Assembly (NCBI RefSeq): GCF_004365355.1 | Contig: NZ_SODP01000003.1 | Span: 558,001 to 622,000, forward strand | DNA from: Kribbella pratensis | Lineage (GTDB): Bacteria; Actinomycetota; Actinomycetes; Propionibacteriales; Kribbellaceae | Direction: 5' to 3' | DNA length: 64,000 bases | Shown: piece after piece, positions 1 through 8,853 of the stretch | Position numbering within the stretch: the first letter of the stretch is position 1 | Layout: each line of letters begins with the position of its first letter | The notes under the pieces: model-generated | Told to the model about the DNA's origin: nothing | Database searches by the model: none | The model's input: the letters and a program-made list of their open reading frames with translations, nothing else | Position numbers and translations under genes: made by a program

Positions 1-1
1 T

Positions 2-181
2 GCGCACAGCAAGGCCGACGCGTTCATGTCCTGGGCCTGGGACTACTTCGACCGCGACCATGCCGCGACCGTCGAGTGGTCCACCGCACCACAGCGGATC
101 GCTTGGGGGGACGACTCCGCCGACGTCCCGCACATCGAGGTCGACCGAGGCCACTCGACCCCATCGGCCGGCAACAACTAG
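2..181 (+). CDS. C-terminal end of an unidentified protein (partial)
   Basis: An open frame enters from the left edge and ends at a TAG just before the next gene. The 59 visible residues include an aromatic stretch (SWAWDYFDRDHAATVEW) and an acidic, Pro-rich tail. The stop overlaps the AGGAGG ribosome site of the GMC oxidoreductase, so the two genes are probably co-transcribed. A tail of this kind could belong to a flavin-dependent NAD(P)H dehydrogenase, but too little is visible to name the family. Confidence 0.5.
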   Translation, partial: AHSKADAFMSWAWDYFDRDHAATVEWSTAPQRIAWGDDSADVPHIEVDRGHSTPSAGNN

Positions 182-191
182 GAGGACAGCC

Positions 192-1745
192 ATGGCCGAG
201 CAGTACGACGTCATCATCGTCGGATCGGGAGCAGGCGGCGGCACCCTCGCCCACCGGCTCGCGCCGTCGGGAAAGCGGGTGCTGATCCTGGAGCGGGGTG
301 ACTGGCTGCCGCGGGAAGCGGAGAACTGGGACGCCGCGGCCGTGTTCGTCGACAACCGCTACGTCTCGAAGGACCAGTGGTTCGACGGCGAGGGCAGACC
401 GTTCCAGCCGCAGGTGCACTACTTCGTCGGTGGCGCGACCAAGTTCTACGGCGCCGCGCTGTACCGGCTGCGCGAGCGCGACTTCACCGAGCTCAAGCAC
501 CACGGCGGGATCTCGCCTGCCTGGCCGATCACCTACGACGTCATGGAGCCGTACTACACGCAGGCCGAGCAGCTCTACCAGGTCCACGGCGCCCGGGGCG
601 AGGATCCGACGGATCCGCCGGCGTCGGCGCCGTACCCGTATCCGCCGGTCTCGCACGAGCCGCGGATCCAGAAGCTGTTCGACGACATGACCGCGGTCGG
701 GCTGCACCCGTTCCACGCGCCGTGCGGGGTGATGCTGGACGAGAGCCGGCCCGCGTTCAGCGCGTGCGTTCGGTGCGCGACCTGTGACGGGTTCCCGTGT
801 CTGGTCCACGCGAAGTCGGACGCCGACGTCATTGCCGTCCGGCCCGCTATCGAGCACGACAACGTGACGCTCGTGCGAAATGCCGTCGTACGGCGTCTCG
901 AGACCGATGCGACCGGGCGGACCGTGACAGCGGTCGTCGCCGAGGTGGACGGCGCGGAACAGCGGTTCGGCGGCGACGTCGTCGTACTGTCGGCCGGTGC
1001 GGTGAACTCGGCCCGGATCCTGCTCGCGAGTGCGAGCGATCGGCATCCGAACGGGCTCGCGAACGGGTCCGACCAGGTCGGTCGCAACTACGTGTTCCAC
1101 AACAGCCGTGCGTTCCTGGCGGTCTCGACCGAGAAGAACGACACCCGGTTCCAGAAGACGCTCGGCATGAACGACTACTACTTCGGCGATGCCGACTTCG
1201 ACTACCCGATGGGCAACCTGCAGATGGTCGGCAAGTCGTCGGCTCCGATGTACCGCGGGGAGAAGCCGCTCGAAACGCTGATCGCCCCGACGTTCGCGCT
1301 GCGCGACGTCGCCGAGCACGCCGTCGACTTCTGGTTGTCTGTCGAGGACCTGCCCGATCCGGACAACCGGGTGACGCTCGATGCGGACGGCAACGTCGTA
1401 CTGAGCTACGAACCGAACAACACCGAGCCGCTGGAGCAGTTGTACAAGCGGGTGAAGAAGAACCTGGGCAGGCTCGGTATGCACCCGCACCACCTGATCC
1501 CTCGCAGTGTCTACATGAAGAACGACATCCCGGTCGCGGGCTGCGCGCACCAGGCCGGCACCGTCCGGTTCGGGCACGACCCGGCGACGTCGGTCCTGGA
1601 TACCGACTGCAAGGCGCACGAGGTCGACAACCTGTACGTCGTCGACACGAGCTTCTTCCCGAGCATCGGTGCCGTGAACCCGGCGCTGACCGCGATCGCG
1701 AACGCACTGCGGGTCGGTGACCACCTGCTGGAGCGCCTCGGCTAG
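192..1745 (+). CDS. GMC-family FAD-dependent oxidoreductase
   Basis: 517 aa. The N-terminus carries a Rossmann dinucleotide-binding motif (VIIVGSGAGGG, residues 7-17) and an acidic FAD-ribose contact (LILERG). The C-terminus has the GMC signature: CAHQAGTVRFG, with the likely catalytic His, and the Asn of NPALTAIANALR. Members oxidise alcohols (choline, cholesterol, sugars) using FAD; the substrate here cannot be read from sequence. No signal peptide is visible, so it is probably cytoplasmic. The ATG is preceded by AGGAGG (180-185), and that decides the start over the upstream in-frame ATG at 60. It probably shares a transcript with the partial gene before it. It converges on zwf. Confidence 0.88.
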   Translation: MAEQYDVIIVGSGAGGGTLAHRLAPSGKRVLILERGDWLPREAENWDAAAVFVDNRYVSKDQWFDGEGRPFQPQVHYFVGGATKFYGAALYRLRERDFTELKHHGGISPAWPITYDVMEPYYTQAEQLYQVHGARGEDPTDPPASAPYPYPPVSHEPRIQKLFDDMTAVGLHPFHAPCGVMLDESRPAFSACVRCATCDGFPCLVHAKSDADVIAVRPAIEHDNVTLVRNAVVRRLETDATGRTVTAVVAEVDGAEQRFGGDVVVLSAGAVNSARILLASASDRHPNGLANGSDQVGRNYVFHNSRAFLAVSTEKNDTRFQKTLGMNDYYFGDADFDYPMGNLQMVGKSSAPMYRGEKPLETLIAPTFALRDVAEHAVDFWLSVEDLPDPDNRVTLDADGNVVLSYEPNNTEPLEQLYKRVKKNLGRLGMHPHHLIPRSVYMKNDIPVAGCAHQAGTVRFGHDPATSVLDTDCKAHEVDNLYVVDTSFFPSIGAVNPALTAIANALRVGDHLLERLG

Positions 1746-1809
1746 CGGGCAATCCCATCTCGGCCATGAACTCGGCCGCCTACCCACCTGGGGAGACGGC
1801 CGAGCTTGC

Positions 1810-3213
1810 TCAGTGTCCGATCCAGGGCATCCGCCAACCGCCCAACCCGGCCGGCACCTCATCGGCGGCGGCCGGGCCCCAGGTTCCCGGTTTGTAGCTG
1901 TGGATCGGCGTCGATGCGTCGAGCAACGGCTGCATCACCCGCCACGTCTCCTCGACTGCGTCCTGCCGCGTGAACCGCGTACTCTGGCCGGTCATCGCCG
2001 CGTGCAGCAGAACCTCGTACGGCGTGGGACCCTCGCCACCCTCTTCGCCGAACTCCATGTCGAGCTCGATCGGCCTGATCCGGGCCGCGTCGGCACGATG
2101 CGCGTCCACCTGGATCCTGACTCCGGTGGTCGGGTCGAGCCTGATCACCAACTGGTTCGGCTCGGCGATGTGGCCGCTAGGACCGAAGCCCAGCCGTGGG
2201 GGCCGTTTGAACACTAGGCGCAGTTCGGTCTGCGTCACCGGCAGCCGTTTGCCGGTCCGGATGAAGAAGGGTACACCGGCCCACCGCCAGTTCTCGATGT
2301 CGAGGCGCAGAGCGGCGTACGTCTCGGTGGTCGAGTTCTTCGCGACCCCGTCGATGCCGAGGTAGCCGTCGTACTGGCCACGGACGTAGTGCGCGGGATC
2401 GGCTTCCTCCACGGCACGGAACAGCGTGGTGGTCGAATCCTTGAGGGTGGTGGGATCGCCGCGCGACGGTGGCTCCATCGCGGCAGCCGCGACCACCTGC
2501 ATCAAATGGTTGACGACCACGTCGCGCAGCGCGCCGACCGGATCGTAGAAATGGCCGCGGTCCTCGACGCCGAAGTCCTCGGCCATCGTGATCTGGACAC
2601 ACTCGAGGTAGTTGCGGCTCCACAGCGGTTCGAGGACGGCGTTCGCGAACCGCAGGTACAGGATCTCCTCCAGCCCCATCTTCCCCAGGTAGTGGTCGAT
2701 CCGGTAAAGCTGCGACTCGTCGATGTACTGGTGCAACTGATCGGCCAGCTCCCGGGCGGAACGCTGGTCGTGGCCGAACGGCTTCTCGACGACGATCCGG
2801 GCACCGCTGGTCAGCCCGGCATCGGACAGGCCCTGAACCACCCGGCCGAACAGGAACGGCGGGATCTCCAGGTAGAACACCGGTGTCTCGGCGCCCTTGA
2901 TCGCGTCGCCGACGCGTTCGTAGACGGAAGCGTCGGCGAAGTCGCCGCTGACGTACGACAGCCGGGCCGCGAGGTTGTCGAAGACGGCCTTGTCGATGGT
3001 GATCCCCGTGCCCTCGATCGACGTCCTGGCCCGCTCGACGAGCTGGTCGAGGGTCCAGTCGTCCGCTGCCACCCCGACGATCGGGCAGCTGAGCAGACCG
3101 CGCGCCTCCAGCTGGTAGAGCGAGCGGAACGTCATCACCTTGGCCAGGTCGCCGGTGATGCCGAAGATGACCAGTACGTCCGCGGTCCGCGGGTCCGTTG
3201 CCGTCGATGTCAT
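1810..3213 (-). CDS. zwf: Glucose-6-phosphate 1-dehydrogenase
   Basis: 467 aa, near the usual 460-510 of the family. It catalyses NADP-dependent oxidation of glucose 6-phosphate to 6-phosphogluconolactone, the entry step of the oxidative pentose phosphate pathway. Visible signatures are the N-terminal nucleotide-binding GITGDLAKV, EKPFGHD, and the active-site RIDHYLGK with its catalytic His and Lys. The usual actinobacterial partners (opcA, pgl, tkt-tal) are absent nearby, so this is a standalone copy and may be a paralogue of the main zwf. The rest of the chromosome is not seen. The ATG at 3213 follows a purine-rich GGAGGCAAGACAGG. Confidence 0.93.
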   Translation of the reverse strand: MTSTATDPRTADVLVIFGITGDLAKVMTFRSLYQLEARGLLSCPIVGVAADDWTLDQLVERARTSIEGTGITIDKAVFDNLAARLSYVSGDFADASVYERVGDAIKGAETPVFYLEIPPFLFGRVVQGLSDAGLTSGARIVVEKPFGHDQRSARELADQLHQYIDESQLYRIDHYLGKMGLEEILYLRFANAVLEPLWSRNYLECVQITMAEDFGVEDRGHFYDPVGALRDVVVNHLMQVVAAAAMEPPSRGDPTTLKDSTTTLFRAVEEADPAHYVRGQYDGYLGIDGVAKNSTTETYAALRLDIENWRWAGVPFFIRTGKRLPVTQTELRLVFKRPPRLGFGPSGHIAEPNQLVIRLDPTTGVRIQVDAHRADAARIRPIELDMEFGEEGGEGPTPYEVLLHAAMTGQSTRFTRQDAVEETWRVMQPLLDASTPIHSYKPGTWGPAAADEVPAGLGGWRMPWIGH

Positions 3214-3666
3214 ACCTGTCTTGCCTCCGCGTCAGGCCGGCCGGGGCTGCCGGCCGGAAATCTGGTTACGCTGGGTCGCGCTCGCCGCCCACTGCGCGAT
3301 GTCGAACACTGCGGCCCGATCCAGAACCAGTCGAATCCGTGCAGTCCACCCGGGCCCAGAAGGACAGGGAGATCCGGGTCGTGAAGGGCAGGAATACCGG
3401 CTTTCCCTTCGGTGCGGGCGACGGCACTCACGCCGCCGCCGAACCATCCTCATCACGATCCCGACCGGCAGCATCACCCCCGGCGGATGATTCAGCGTGC
3501 ACGCGCGACGAGCTGGATGCGGTCGGCCGACGCTCCGATTCATCCCTTTGCAGGGAAACGGTGTGGGCGTAGCGTCCCTTGGGTGCTGTCTTGTCGTACC
3601 TAAGGCTGGGCTTCGGTTGGTGGCTCGGTCGCTGATGGCGTTGGGTTTTCGCTGAGTGAGGTGCTC
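3214..3666. other. Intergenic region between zwf and the cupredoxin gene
   Basis: About 450 bases lie between two divergent genes. No frame in it looks like a protein by composition, and I see no strong hairpin or operator. It presumably holds the zwf and cupredoxin promoters, but no convincing -35/-10 pair stands out. Confidence 0.5.
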
Positions 3667-4089
3667 ATGAGGCGGGCGGAGAAGTCTTCTGGTGGTTCCG
3701 GGCGTTGGGTCGTCGTTCTCGCTGTGGTGATTGGTTTGCTCGGGCTGATGAGTGGTTGCGGCTCCGGGTCGGACGGCGGTGGGGCGGCTCCTGCGCCGAC
3801 TACGACGTCGGCGGGTGGCGGTAGTTCGCCGGCTGCCGGTGGCGGCACGATGGTCGAGGTCAAGAACTTCGCGTTCATGCCGGCGAATGTGACAGTCTCG
3901 GTCGGCGGCAAGGTGACGTGGAAGTTCGACGACTCGACAGCGCACACCGTGACCGCCGACGACAACTCGTTCAGTTCGTCACCGATGCAGGGTGGCCAAA
4001 CGTTCAGCCATACCTTCACGACGGCCGGGACAGTGAAGTACCACTGCTCCATCCACCCGGAAATGATCGCCACAATCGTCGTGAAGTAG
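3667..4089 (+). CDS. Cupredoxin (plastocyanin/azurin-like) lipoprotein
   Basis: 140 aa. An N-terminal hydrophobic segment (VVVLAVVIGLLGLMSGC) ends in a lipobox, so the protein is probably a membrane-anchored exported lipoprotein. A Gly/Ala/Thr-rich linker follows, then a single cupredoxin domain (about residues 62-140). Type 1 copper ligands are visible: the His of STAHTV and the Cys, His and Met of YHCSIHPEM. It probably carries electrons or binds copper outside the membrane. A GTG six bases upstream is in frame, but the ATG at 3667 has a better placed GAGG. It stands alone, with a short hairpin behind it. Confidence 0.88.
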   Translation: MRRAEKSSGGSGRWVVVLAVVIGLLGLMSGCGSGSDGGGAAPAPTTTSAGGGSSPAAGGGTMVEVKNFAFMPANVTVSVGGKVTWKFDDSTAHTVTADDNSFSSSPMQGGQTFSHTFTTAGTVKYHCSIHPEMIATIVVK

Positions 4090-4111
4090 GGAACTGCACC
4101 CACGCATCTAT

Positions 4112-4128
4112 CGGCTCCCCAGGAGCCG
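4112..4128 (+). terminator. Short hairpin after the cupredoxin gene
   Basis: A perfect 7-bp stem (CGGCTCC/GGAGCCG) with a 3-base loop lies 22 bases after the cupredoxin stop. There is no T-run, which is common for actinobacterial terminators. It is weaker than the katG hairpin. Confidence 0.4.
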
Positions 4129-4301
4129 GAACCGGATATCTCGGTCCAACTTCTGGGGAGCAGTTCATCGGCTACGAGTTGCTACCTGCGGCGGCGGGAG
4201 ACGCGCCGCGCGGTACGGCGCCCGGTTCGGCGCGCGACCCTGCGTGATCCAAGCATCGGTACTTCCTCCTCCCAGTACGAAAGCGAACGCGCGTCACCCC
4301 G

Positions 4302-4850
4302 TCAGCGGGCGGCGGACGCGGTTTCCATCTCGTGCAGTTCCTTGGCTTCCTCGGCCGAGACCAGCCCGATCTCGATGAGGTCCAGTGGGCTGATGAAGCC
4401 GTCGCTGATCCGGAACCCGCCCGCCCGTGCGATGGCGTCGCGCAGCGGGACGGCCCAGTGGTGTTCCAGCAGGATGAGCGCCGCAGCGGAGTCGTTCGGG
4501 ATGTCCTCGAGCACATCCCAGCCTTCCTCGTCGCCGAGCGCGTTGATGCCGCCTTGCTCGGCGACCGCCTCCGCGCCGGCTTCCGCGCCGGCCTCCATGC
4601 CCTCTTCGCCCTCGAAGCCCAGGCCGATCAGCGCCCCGATCTTGCTCCCCAGCTCGATCGCCTCCTCCTCGGACAGGTTGCTGAGGTGCTCAGCCTCCAG
4701 TTCGCCGTCGGCACTCTTGTAGACGGCCAATGCGTCGATGACGCGGACGGTGTCGCTCTCCCGCAGCCGTTCGAGTTCGGCGATGACCTCACCGTGGAAG
4801 TTGGGATGCTGGAACCCGAGCGCGATGAGCTGTACTGGCCCGATTGCCAT
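4302..4850 (-). CDS. DUF6325-like acidic protein
   Basis: 182 aa. The N-terminus (IGPVQLIALGFQHPNFHG, then an E-rich helix and RVIDALAVYKSADGE) matches the pattern of the small actinobacterial DUF6325/DUF1269-type proteins. A Gly/Glu/Ala-rich middle (EAGAEAGAEAVAEQGG) separates it from a C-terminal half with HHWAVPLRDAIARAGG. The neighbour at 5291-5764 has the same plan. Function is unknown; such genes often sit near stress or envelope genes. The ATG at 4850 follows GAGGAGAGTAAAC, a good ribosome site, which excludes the longer upstream frame. Confidence 0.78.
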   Translation of the reverse strand: MAIGPVQLIALGFQHPNFHGEVIAELERLRESDTVRVIDALAVYKSADGELEAEHLSNLSEEEAIELGSKIGALIGLGFEGEEGMEAGAEAGAEAVAEQGGINALGDEEGWDVLEDIPNDSAAALILLEHHWAVPLRDAIARAGGFRISDGFISPLDLIEIGLVSAEEAKELHEMETASAAR

Positions 4851-5118
4851 GTTTACTCTCCTCTTCTCTCCCGAGCGCCCGCCCAGGGCGCCGGCCCTCC
4901 CATGCAGCGATTCGCAAGGACTTGTCAGGAGATATCGATATGCCTGCCCCCCACACTGCTGCGCCCGCCACCCGTGCGCGTCCCCCACGACGGATAAGCC
5001 GCAACTACCAATCCACTAAAAGGCTGCGCGATGGCGTGAACTCTTCCGTCTCGAGCCGTCGCGAGTACCGCCGCGAGCCCACGTCCGTGACTCGCGGCTG
5101 AGATCTTCGATGGTTGCG

Positions 5119-5289
5119 TCAGTCGCGGCGGTCCTCACGACGGTCCTCGCGACGGTCACCCCGGTCGTCACCCCGGTCATCGCGCCGGTCGTCGCGGCGG
5201 TCGTGGCGGCGGTTGATGCCATGTGCGACGACCACGGCACCTCCCACGGCTGCTGCGGTCCTGCGCCTGCGTCGGGCTGCAAGTGGCAT
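5119..5289 (-). CDS. Arg/Asp-repeat microprotein downstream of the DUF6325 gene
   Basis: 56 aa. The start MPLAARRRRRTAAAVGGAVVVAHG (broken here: a basic cluster, residues 5-10, then a short hydrophobic segment) is followed by a tail of near-identical RRDD/RRED units. At DNA level this is a degenerate 12-base tandem repeat. The ATG lies one base after the stop of the 5291-5764 gene, so the two are almost certainly translated together. Small basic proteins with one hydrophobic segment commonly follow DUF6325 genes in actinobacteria; I infer this is one. The low-complexity tail may vary in length between strains. Confidence 0.6.
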   Translation of the reverse strand: MPLAARRRRRTAAAVGGAVVVAHGINRRHDRRDDRRDDRGDDRGDRREDRREDRRD

Positions 5290-5290
5290 C

Positions 5291-5764
5291 TCAGCTACCT
5301 TCCTCAGTCTTCTCGGTCTCTTCTGTCTCTGCGGCGTCGGCTTCGATCGCGGCGAGCACCGCTTGGATCGGGATCCGTCCGCTTGCGGCCAGCTGGCCGC
5401 CGGCGTGCCGCACCGCCGCACCGAACGGCGCGGCCCACAGGTTCTCCCAGACGAGTACCGCGGCCGAGCTGCCGGGCTCGATGGTCTCGGCGAGATCCTC
5501 GACGTCCTGCTCACTGAGCAGCATCGCGATCCCGGTCTCGAACCCTCGCAGCTGCCCGATCTCGCTGTCGTCCAGATCGGTCGACTCGAACGCCTCGAAG
5601 CTGCCGTCGGCATCCTTCATGAGGAACAGCAGGTCGAGGATCCGGATCAGGCCCCGGTCGACGTAGTCGGCGAGGATCGGTGCGATCTCTCCGGTCAGCT
5701 TGGTGCTCGGGAATTCGACCACGATCCAGTCGACCGGCCCCAGCTCATCGACGTTGACTGTCAT
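5291..5764 (-). CDS. DUF6325-like protein
   Basis: 157 aa. It parallels the 4302-4850 protein: GPVDWIVVEFPS, a helix, then RILDLLFLMKDADG, and a C-terminal AAVLVWENLWAAPFGAAVRHAGG, the same motif as the HHWAVPLRDAIARAGG of its neighbour. It ends in a Glu/Thr-rich tail. Function is unknown. The ATG at 5764 follows GGAGGTAGAG. It is translationally adjacent to the Arg/Asp microprotein, and the pair with 4302-4850 suggests a local duplication that diverged strongly. Confidence 0.78.
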   Translation of the reverse strand: MTVNVDELGPVDWIVVEFPSTKLTGEIAPILADYVDRGLIRILDLLFLMKDADGSFEAFESTDLDDSEIGQLRGFETGIAMLLSEQDVEDLAETIEPGSSAAVLVWENLWAAPFGAAVRHAGGQLAASGRIPIQAVLAAIEADAAETEETEKTEEGS

Positions 5765-5780
5765 GCTCTACCTCCAGCGG

Positions 5781-6080
5781 TCAGAGTTGTTGGATGGCTT
5801 CGATCCGGAAGGTCCGGATGGCTTCGGTGAACTCGCTCGGGCGAACCCGAAGCTCGACGCCGCGGTAGGCGGTGAACGGCGAAGCATCATCCGACCGTGC
5901 TGCGCCGGGAAGTCACGCCGGAGCTTCTGCTCATCGGTGAGCGCACGCGGTTCCGGCCGGTCCGGCGCGGGAGTGCACCCGCCGTGACTGTCCGGCGACA
6001 CTTTCGCGTGAGCCTCCAAGCGGTGCTGTCTGCCCTCGTCCAGAGTCAGATGGTGAACCACTGTCCGCACGATCGGCCCC
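5781..6080 (-). pseudogene. Possible decayed small gene
   Basis: Two minus-strand frames each look protein-like for part of this stretch. One begins with a possible GTG near 6080 (VRTVVHHLTLDEGRQHRLEA). The other ends at 5781 with a coherent tail (FTAYRGVELRVRPSEFTEA) but has a TGA at 5913-5915, so the frames do not join without a shift. This could be a frameshifted remnant or chance coding. No family is recognised. It is the only content I see in the 600 bases between the DUF6325 gene and the sulfatase. Confidence 0.25.
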
Positions 6081-6378
6081 TTCCGTCCTGAGCAGCGCCG
6101 CTCGTCGGACGAGCCGGAGTCCCCGCAATCCGGGTACTCCACCGACGATTCGGCAGAACCCGGGTCACCGCATCACCCCTGCGGGACGATTGGCGTCGTG
6201 AACCCCGTAGCCGAGGGCCCGCGGGGCGACCGTTGCGTGGGGCAACCTTGATCTGCGGGCCGGTGGCTGCGGCTGGGGCGATTCATCCGGTGAGGGTGAT
6301 GCCTCTCGCACGCTGGAACCCGTACTTTGCGAGGGCTCGCGGTTCGCCGAGCCGGCGGGGACTGATTCGGAGGACCTC

Positions 6379-8745
6379 ATGGCTGTTGACCGGCATGCCC
6401 GCACGATGTTACCGATCCCTGACCGGCCGAAGCCAGGTCTGACGACGTACGACGCGAAGGACCCGGACACGCGCTTTCCTCCGATCGAGCCGCTGCTGCC
6501 ACCCGACGGGGCCCCGAACGTTCTGATCGTCTTGCTGGACGACATCGGGTTCGGTGCGTCGAGCACGTTCGGGGGACCGTGTCGTACGCCGACGGCGGAC
6601 CGATTGGCGGCGGGCGGGCTGTCTTACAACCGGTTCCACACCACGGCGCTGTGCGCACCGACCCGAGCCGCGTTGCTGTCCGGGCGCAACCATCACTCGG
6701 TCGGGATGGGCAGCATCACCGAGACCGCGACCTCGGCCCCCGGGAACAGTTCGATGCGTCCGAACACCAAAGCGCCGTTGGCGATGACGTTGAAGCTGAA
6801 CGGGTACTCCACGGCCCAGTTCGGCAAGTGTCACGAGGTCCCGGTCTGGCAGGCGTCCCCGATGGGCCCGTTCGACGCGTGGCCGTCGGTTGGTGGGGGT
6901 TTCGAGACGTTCTACGGTTTCATCGGTGGCGAGAACAATCAGTGGGATCCCGCCTTGTACGAGGGCACCACACCGGTCGAACCGCCCGCGACCCCTGAGC
7001 AGGGCTACCACCTCACCGAGGATCTGGCCGACCGGGCGGTGAACTGGGTACGGCAGCAGAAGGCGCTGATGCCGGACAAGCCGTTCTTCGTCTACTTCGC
7101 GCCCGGCGCGACCCACGCCCCACACCATGTCCCGAAGGAGTGGGCCGACCGATACGCCGGCCAGTTCGACGACGGCTGGGACGTGCAGCGCGAGCGCACC
7201 TTCGCCCGGCAAAAGGAGCTCGGTGTCATCCCGGCCGACGCCGACCTGACGTCGCGGCACGCCGAGATTCCTGCCTGGGACGACATGCCGGACGAGCTCA
7301 AGCCGGCGCTGGCCCGGCAGATGGAGGTGTACGCCGGATTCCTCGAGCACGTCGACCACCACGTCGGCCGGCTCATCGACGCCATCGAGGATCTCGGGGT
7401 CCTGGGCAACACGATTGTCTACTACATGATCGGTGACAACGGTGCGTCGGCCGAAGGCACGCTCAACGGGGCCTTCAACGAGATGGCGAACTTCAACGGG
7501 ATGGCCGCGCTCGAGACGCCGGAGTTCCTGGTCAGCAAGATGGACGAATTGGGCTCGCCCAGCTCGTACAACCACTACTCGGTCGGCTGGGCCTGGGCGA
7601 TGAACGCCCCGTTCCAGTGGACCAAACAGGTGGCCTCCCACTGGGGTGGCACGCGCAACGGCACAATCGTGCACTGGCCGGAGGGGATCGAAGAACGCGG
7701 TGGGCTGCGGACACAGTTCACCCACGTGATCGACGTCGCCCCGACGATCCTCGAGGCGGCCGGGCTGCCCGAGCCGACGATGGTCAACGGCGTCCAGCAG
7801 TCCCCCATCGAGGGAACGAGCATGCTGTACACCTTCAACCATTCGGACGCGCCGGAAGCCCACGACCTCCAGTACTTCGAGATGTTCGGCAACCGGGGCA
7901 TCTACCACCGGGGCTGGAGCGCCGTCACCAAGCACCGCACTCCGTGGGTCATGACCGGAGGCGCACTGCCGGCGTTCGACGACGACGTCTGGGAGCTGTA
8001 CGACGGTTCCAGCGACTACAGCCAGGCCCACAACCTAGCTGCAGACAAACCGGAGATGCTCGCCAAGCTGCAACGGCTCTGGCTCATCGAGGCCACGAAA
8101 TACAACGTGCTACCCATCGACGATCGCGGTGCCGAACGATTCGAGCCGTCGATGGCAGGGCGACCCACGTTGATCCACGGGAAGTCCCAACAGTTCTTCC
8201 CCGGAATGGGAAGGCTCTCGGAGAGCAGCGTGCTCAGCATCAAGAACAAGTCGTTCTCTGTCACCGCGGACGTGGTCGTCCCCGATAGCGGAGCCGACGG
8301 CGTGATCATCGCCCAGGGCGGCAGATTCGGAGGATGGACCGTCTACGCCAAGCAGGGCAAGGCCAAATTCGTCTACAACGTGCTCGGCATCCAGGAGTTC
8401 GCGACCGAGGCAGACATACCGATCCCAGCGGGCAACCATCAGGTACGCATGGAGTTCGCCTACGACGGCGGCGGCCTCGCCAAGGGAGGCGACGTCACCC
8501 TGTACTACGACGGCCGAGCCGTCGGCACCGGCCGGGTCGAAGCAACCCAGCCGATGATCTTCTCAGCCGACGAGACCACCGACATCGGCTACGAATCGGG
8601 CACCACCGTCACACAGGACTACACCCCTGTCACCAGCCGGTTCACCGGCAAGATCAACTGGGTACAGATCGACCTCGGCGACGACAATCACGACCACTAC
8701 ATCGACCCCGAAGAACGCCTCCGAATCGCCATGGCCCGACAGTAA
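6379..8745 (+). CDS. Arylsulfatase (type I sulfatase)
   Basis: 788 aa. It hydrolyses sulfate esters. The N-terminal alkaline-phosphatase-fold metal site is visible (NVLIVLLDDIGFG), and the sulfatase signature CAPTRAALLSGR starts at Cys92; in the family this Cys is converted to formylglycine by a separate maturation enzyme, not seen here. GDNGAS supplies further metal-site residues. The last 200 residues form a beta-rich extension, typical of long actinobacterial arylsulfatases. No signal peptide is apparent. The ATG follows CGGAGGACCTC. A 16-bp palindrome overlaps its stop codon. Confidence 0.9.
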   Translation: MAVDRHARTMLPIPDRPKPGLTTYDAKDPDTRFPPIEPLLPPDGAPNVLIVLLDDIGFGASSTFGGPCRTPTADRLAAGGLSYNRFHTTALCAPTRAALLSGRNHHSVGMGSITETATSAPGNSSMRPNTKAPLAMTLKLNGYSTAQFGKCHEVPVWQASPMGPFDAWPSVGGGFETFYGFIGGENNQWDPALYEGTTPVEPPATPEQGYHLTEDLADRAVNWVRQQKALMPDKPFFVYFAPGATHAPHHVPKEWADRYAGQFDDGWDVQRERTFARQKELGVIPADADLTSRHAEIPAWDDMPDELKPALARQMEVYAGFLEHVDHHVGRLIDAIEDLGVLGNTIVYYMIGDNGASAEGTLNGAFNEMANFNGMAALETPEFLVSKMDELGSPSSYNHYSVGWAWAMNAPFQWTKQVASHWGGTRNGTIVHWPEGIEERGGLRTQFTHVIDVAPTILEAAGLPEPTMVNGVQQSPIEGTSMLYTFNHSDAPEAHDLQYFEMFGNRGIYHRGWSAVTKHRTPWVMTGGALPAFDDDVWELYDGSSDYSQAHNLAADKPEMLAKLQRLWLIEATKYNVLPIDDRGAERFEPSMAGRPTLIHGKSQQFFPGMGRLSESSVLSIKNKSFSVTADVVVPDSGADGVIIAQGGRFGGWTVYAKQGKAKFVYNVLGIQEFATEADIPIPAGNHQVRMEFAYDGGGLAKGGDVTLYYDGRAVGTGRVEATQPMIFSADETTDIGYESGTTVTQDYTPVTSRFTGKINWVQIDLGDDNHDHYIDPEERLRIAMARQ

Positions 8746-8759
8746 GCAGTGCACTGCTT
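8744..8759. repeat. 16-bp perfect palindrome at the sulfatase stop codon
   Basis: AAGCAGTGCACTGCTT is self-complementary and includes the last two bases of the TAA stop. It could be a small terminator or a protein-binding site for the hydrolase gene that follows. No T-run follows. Confidence 0.4.
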
Positions 8760-8853
8760 GGTCGCGGCTGCCGATCAGCGGGCGAGTCCGGTCGCAGTGC
8801 GGGGGTGAGGCCGGGGCAGCGACGGATCCGGGCTGCCTGTGGGAGAATCCGCC

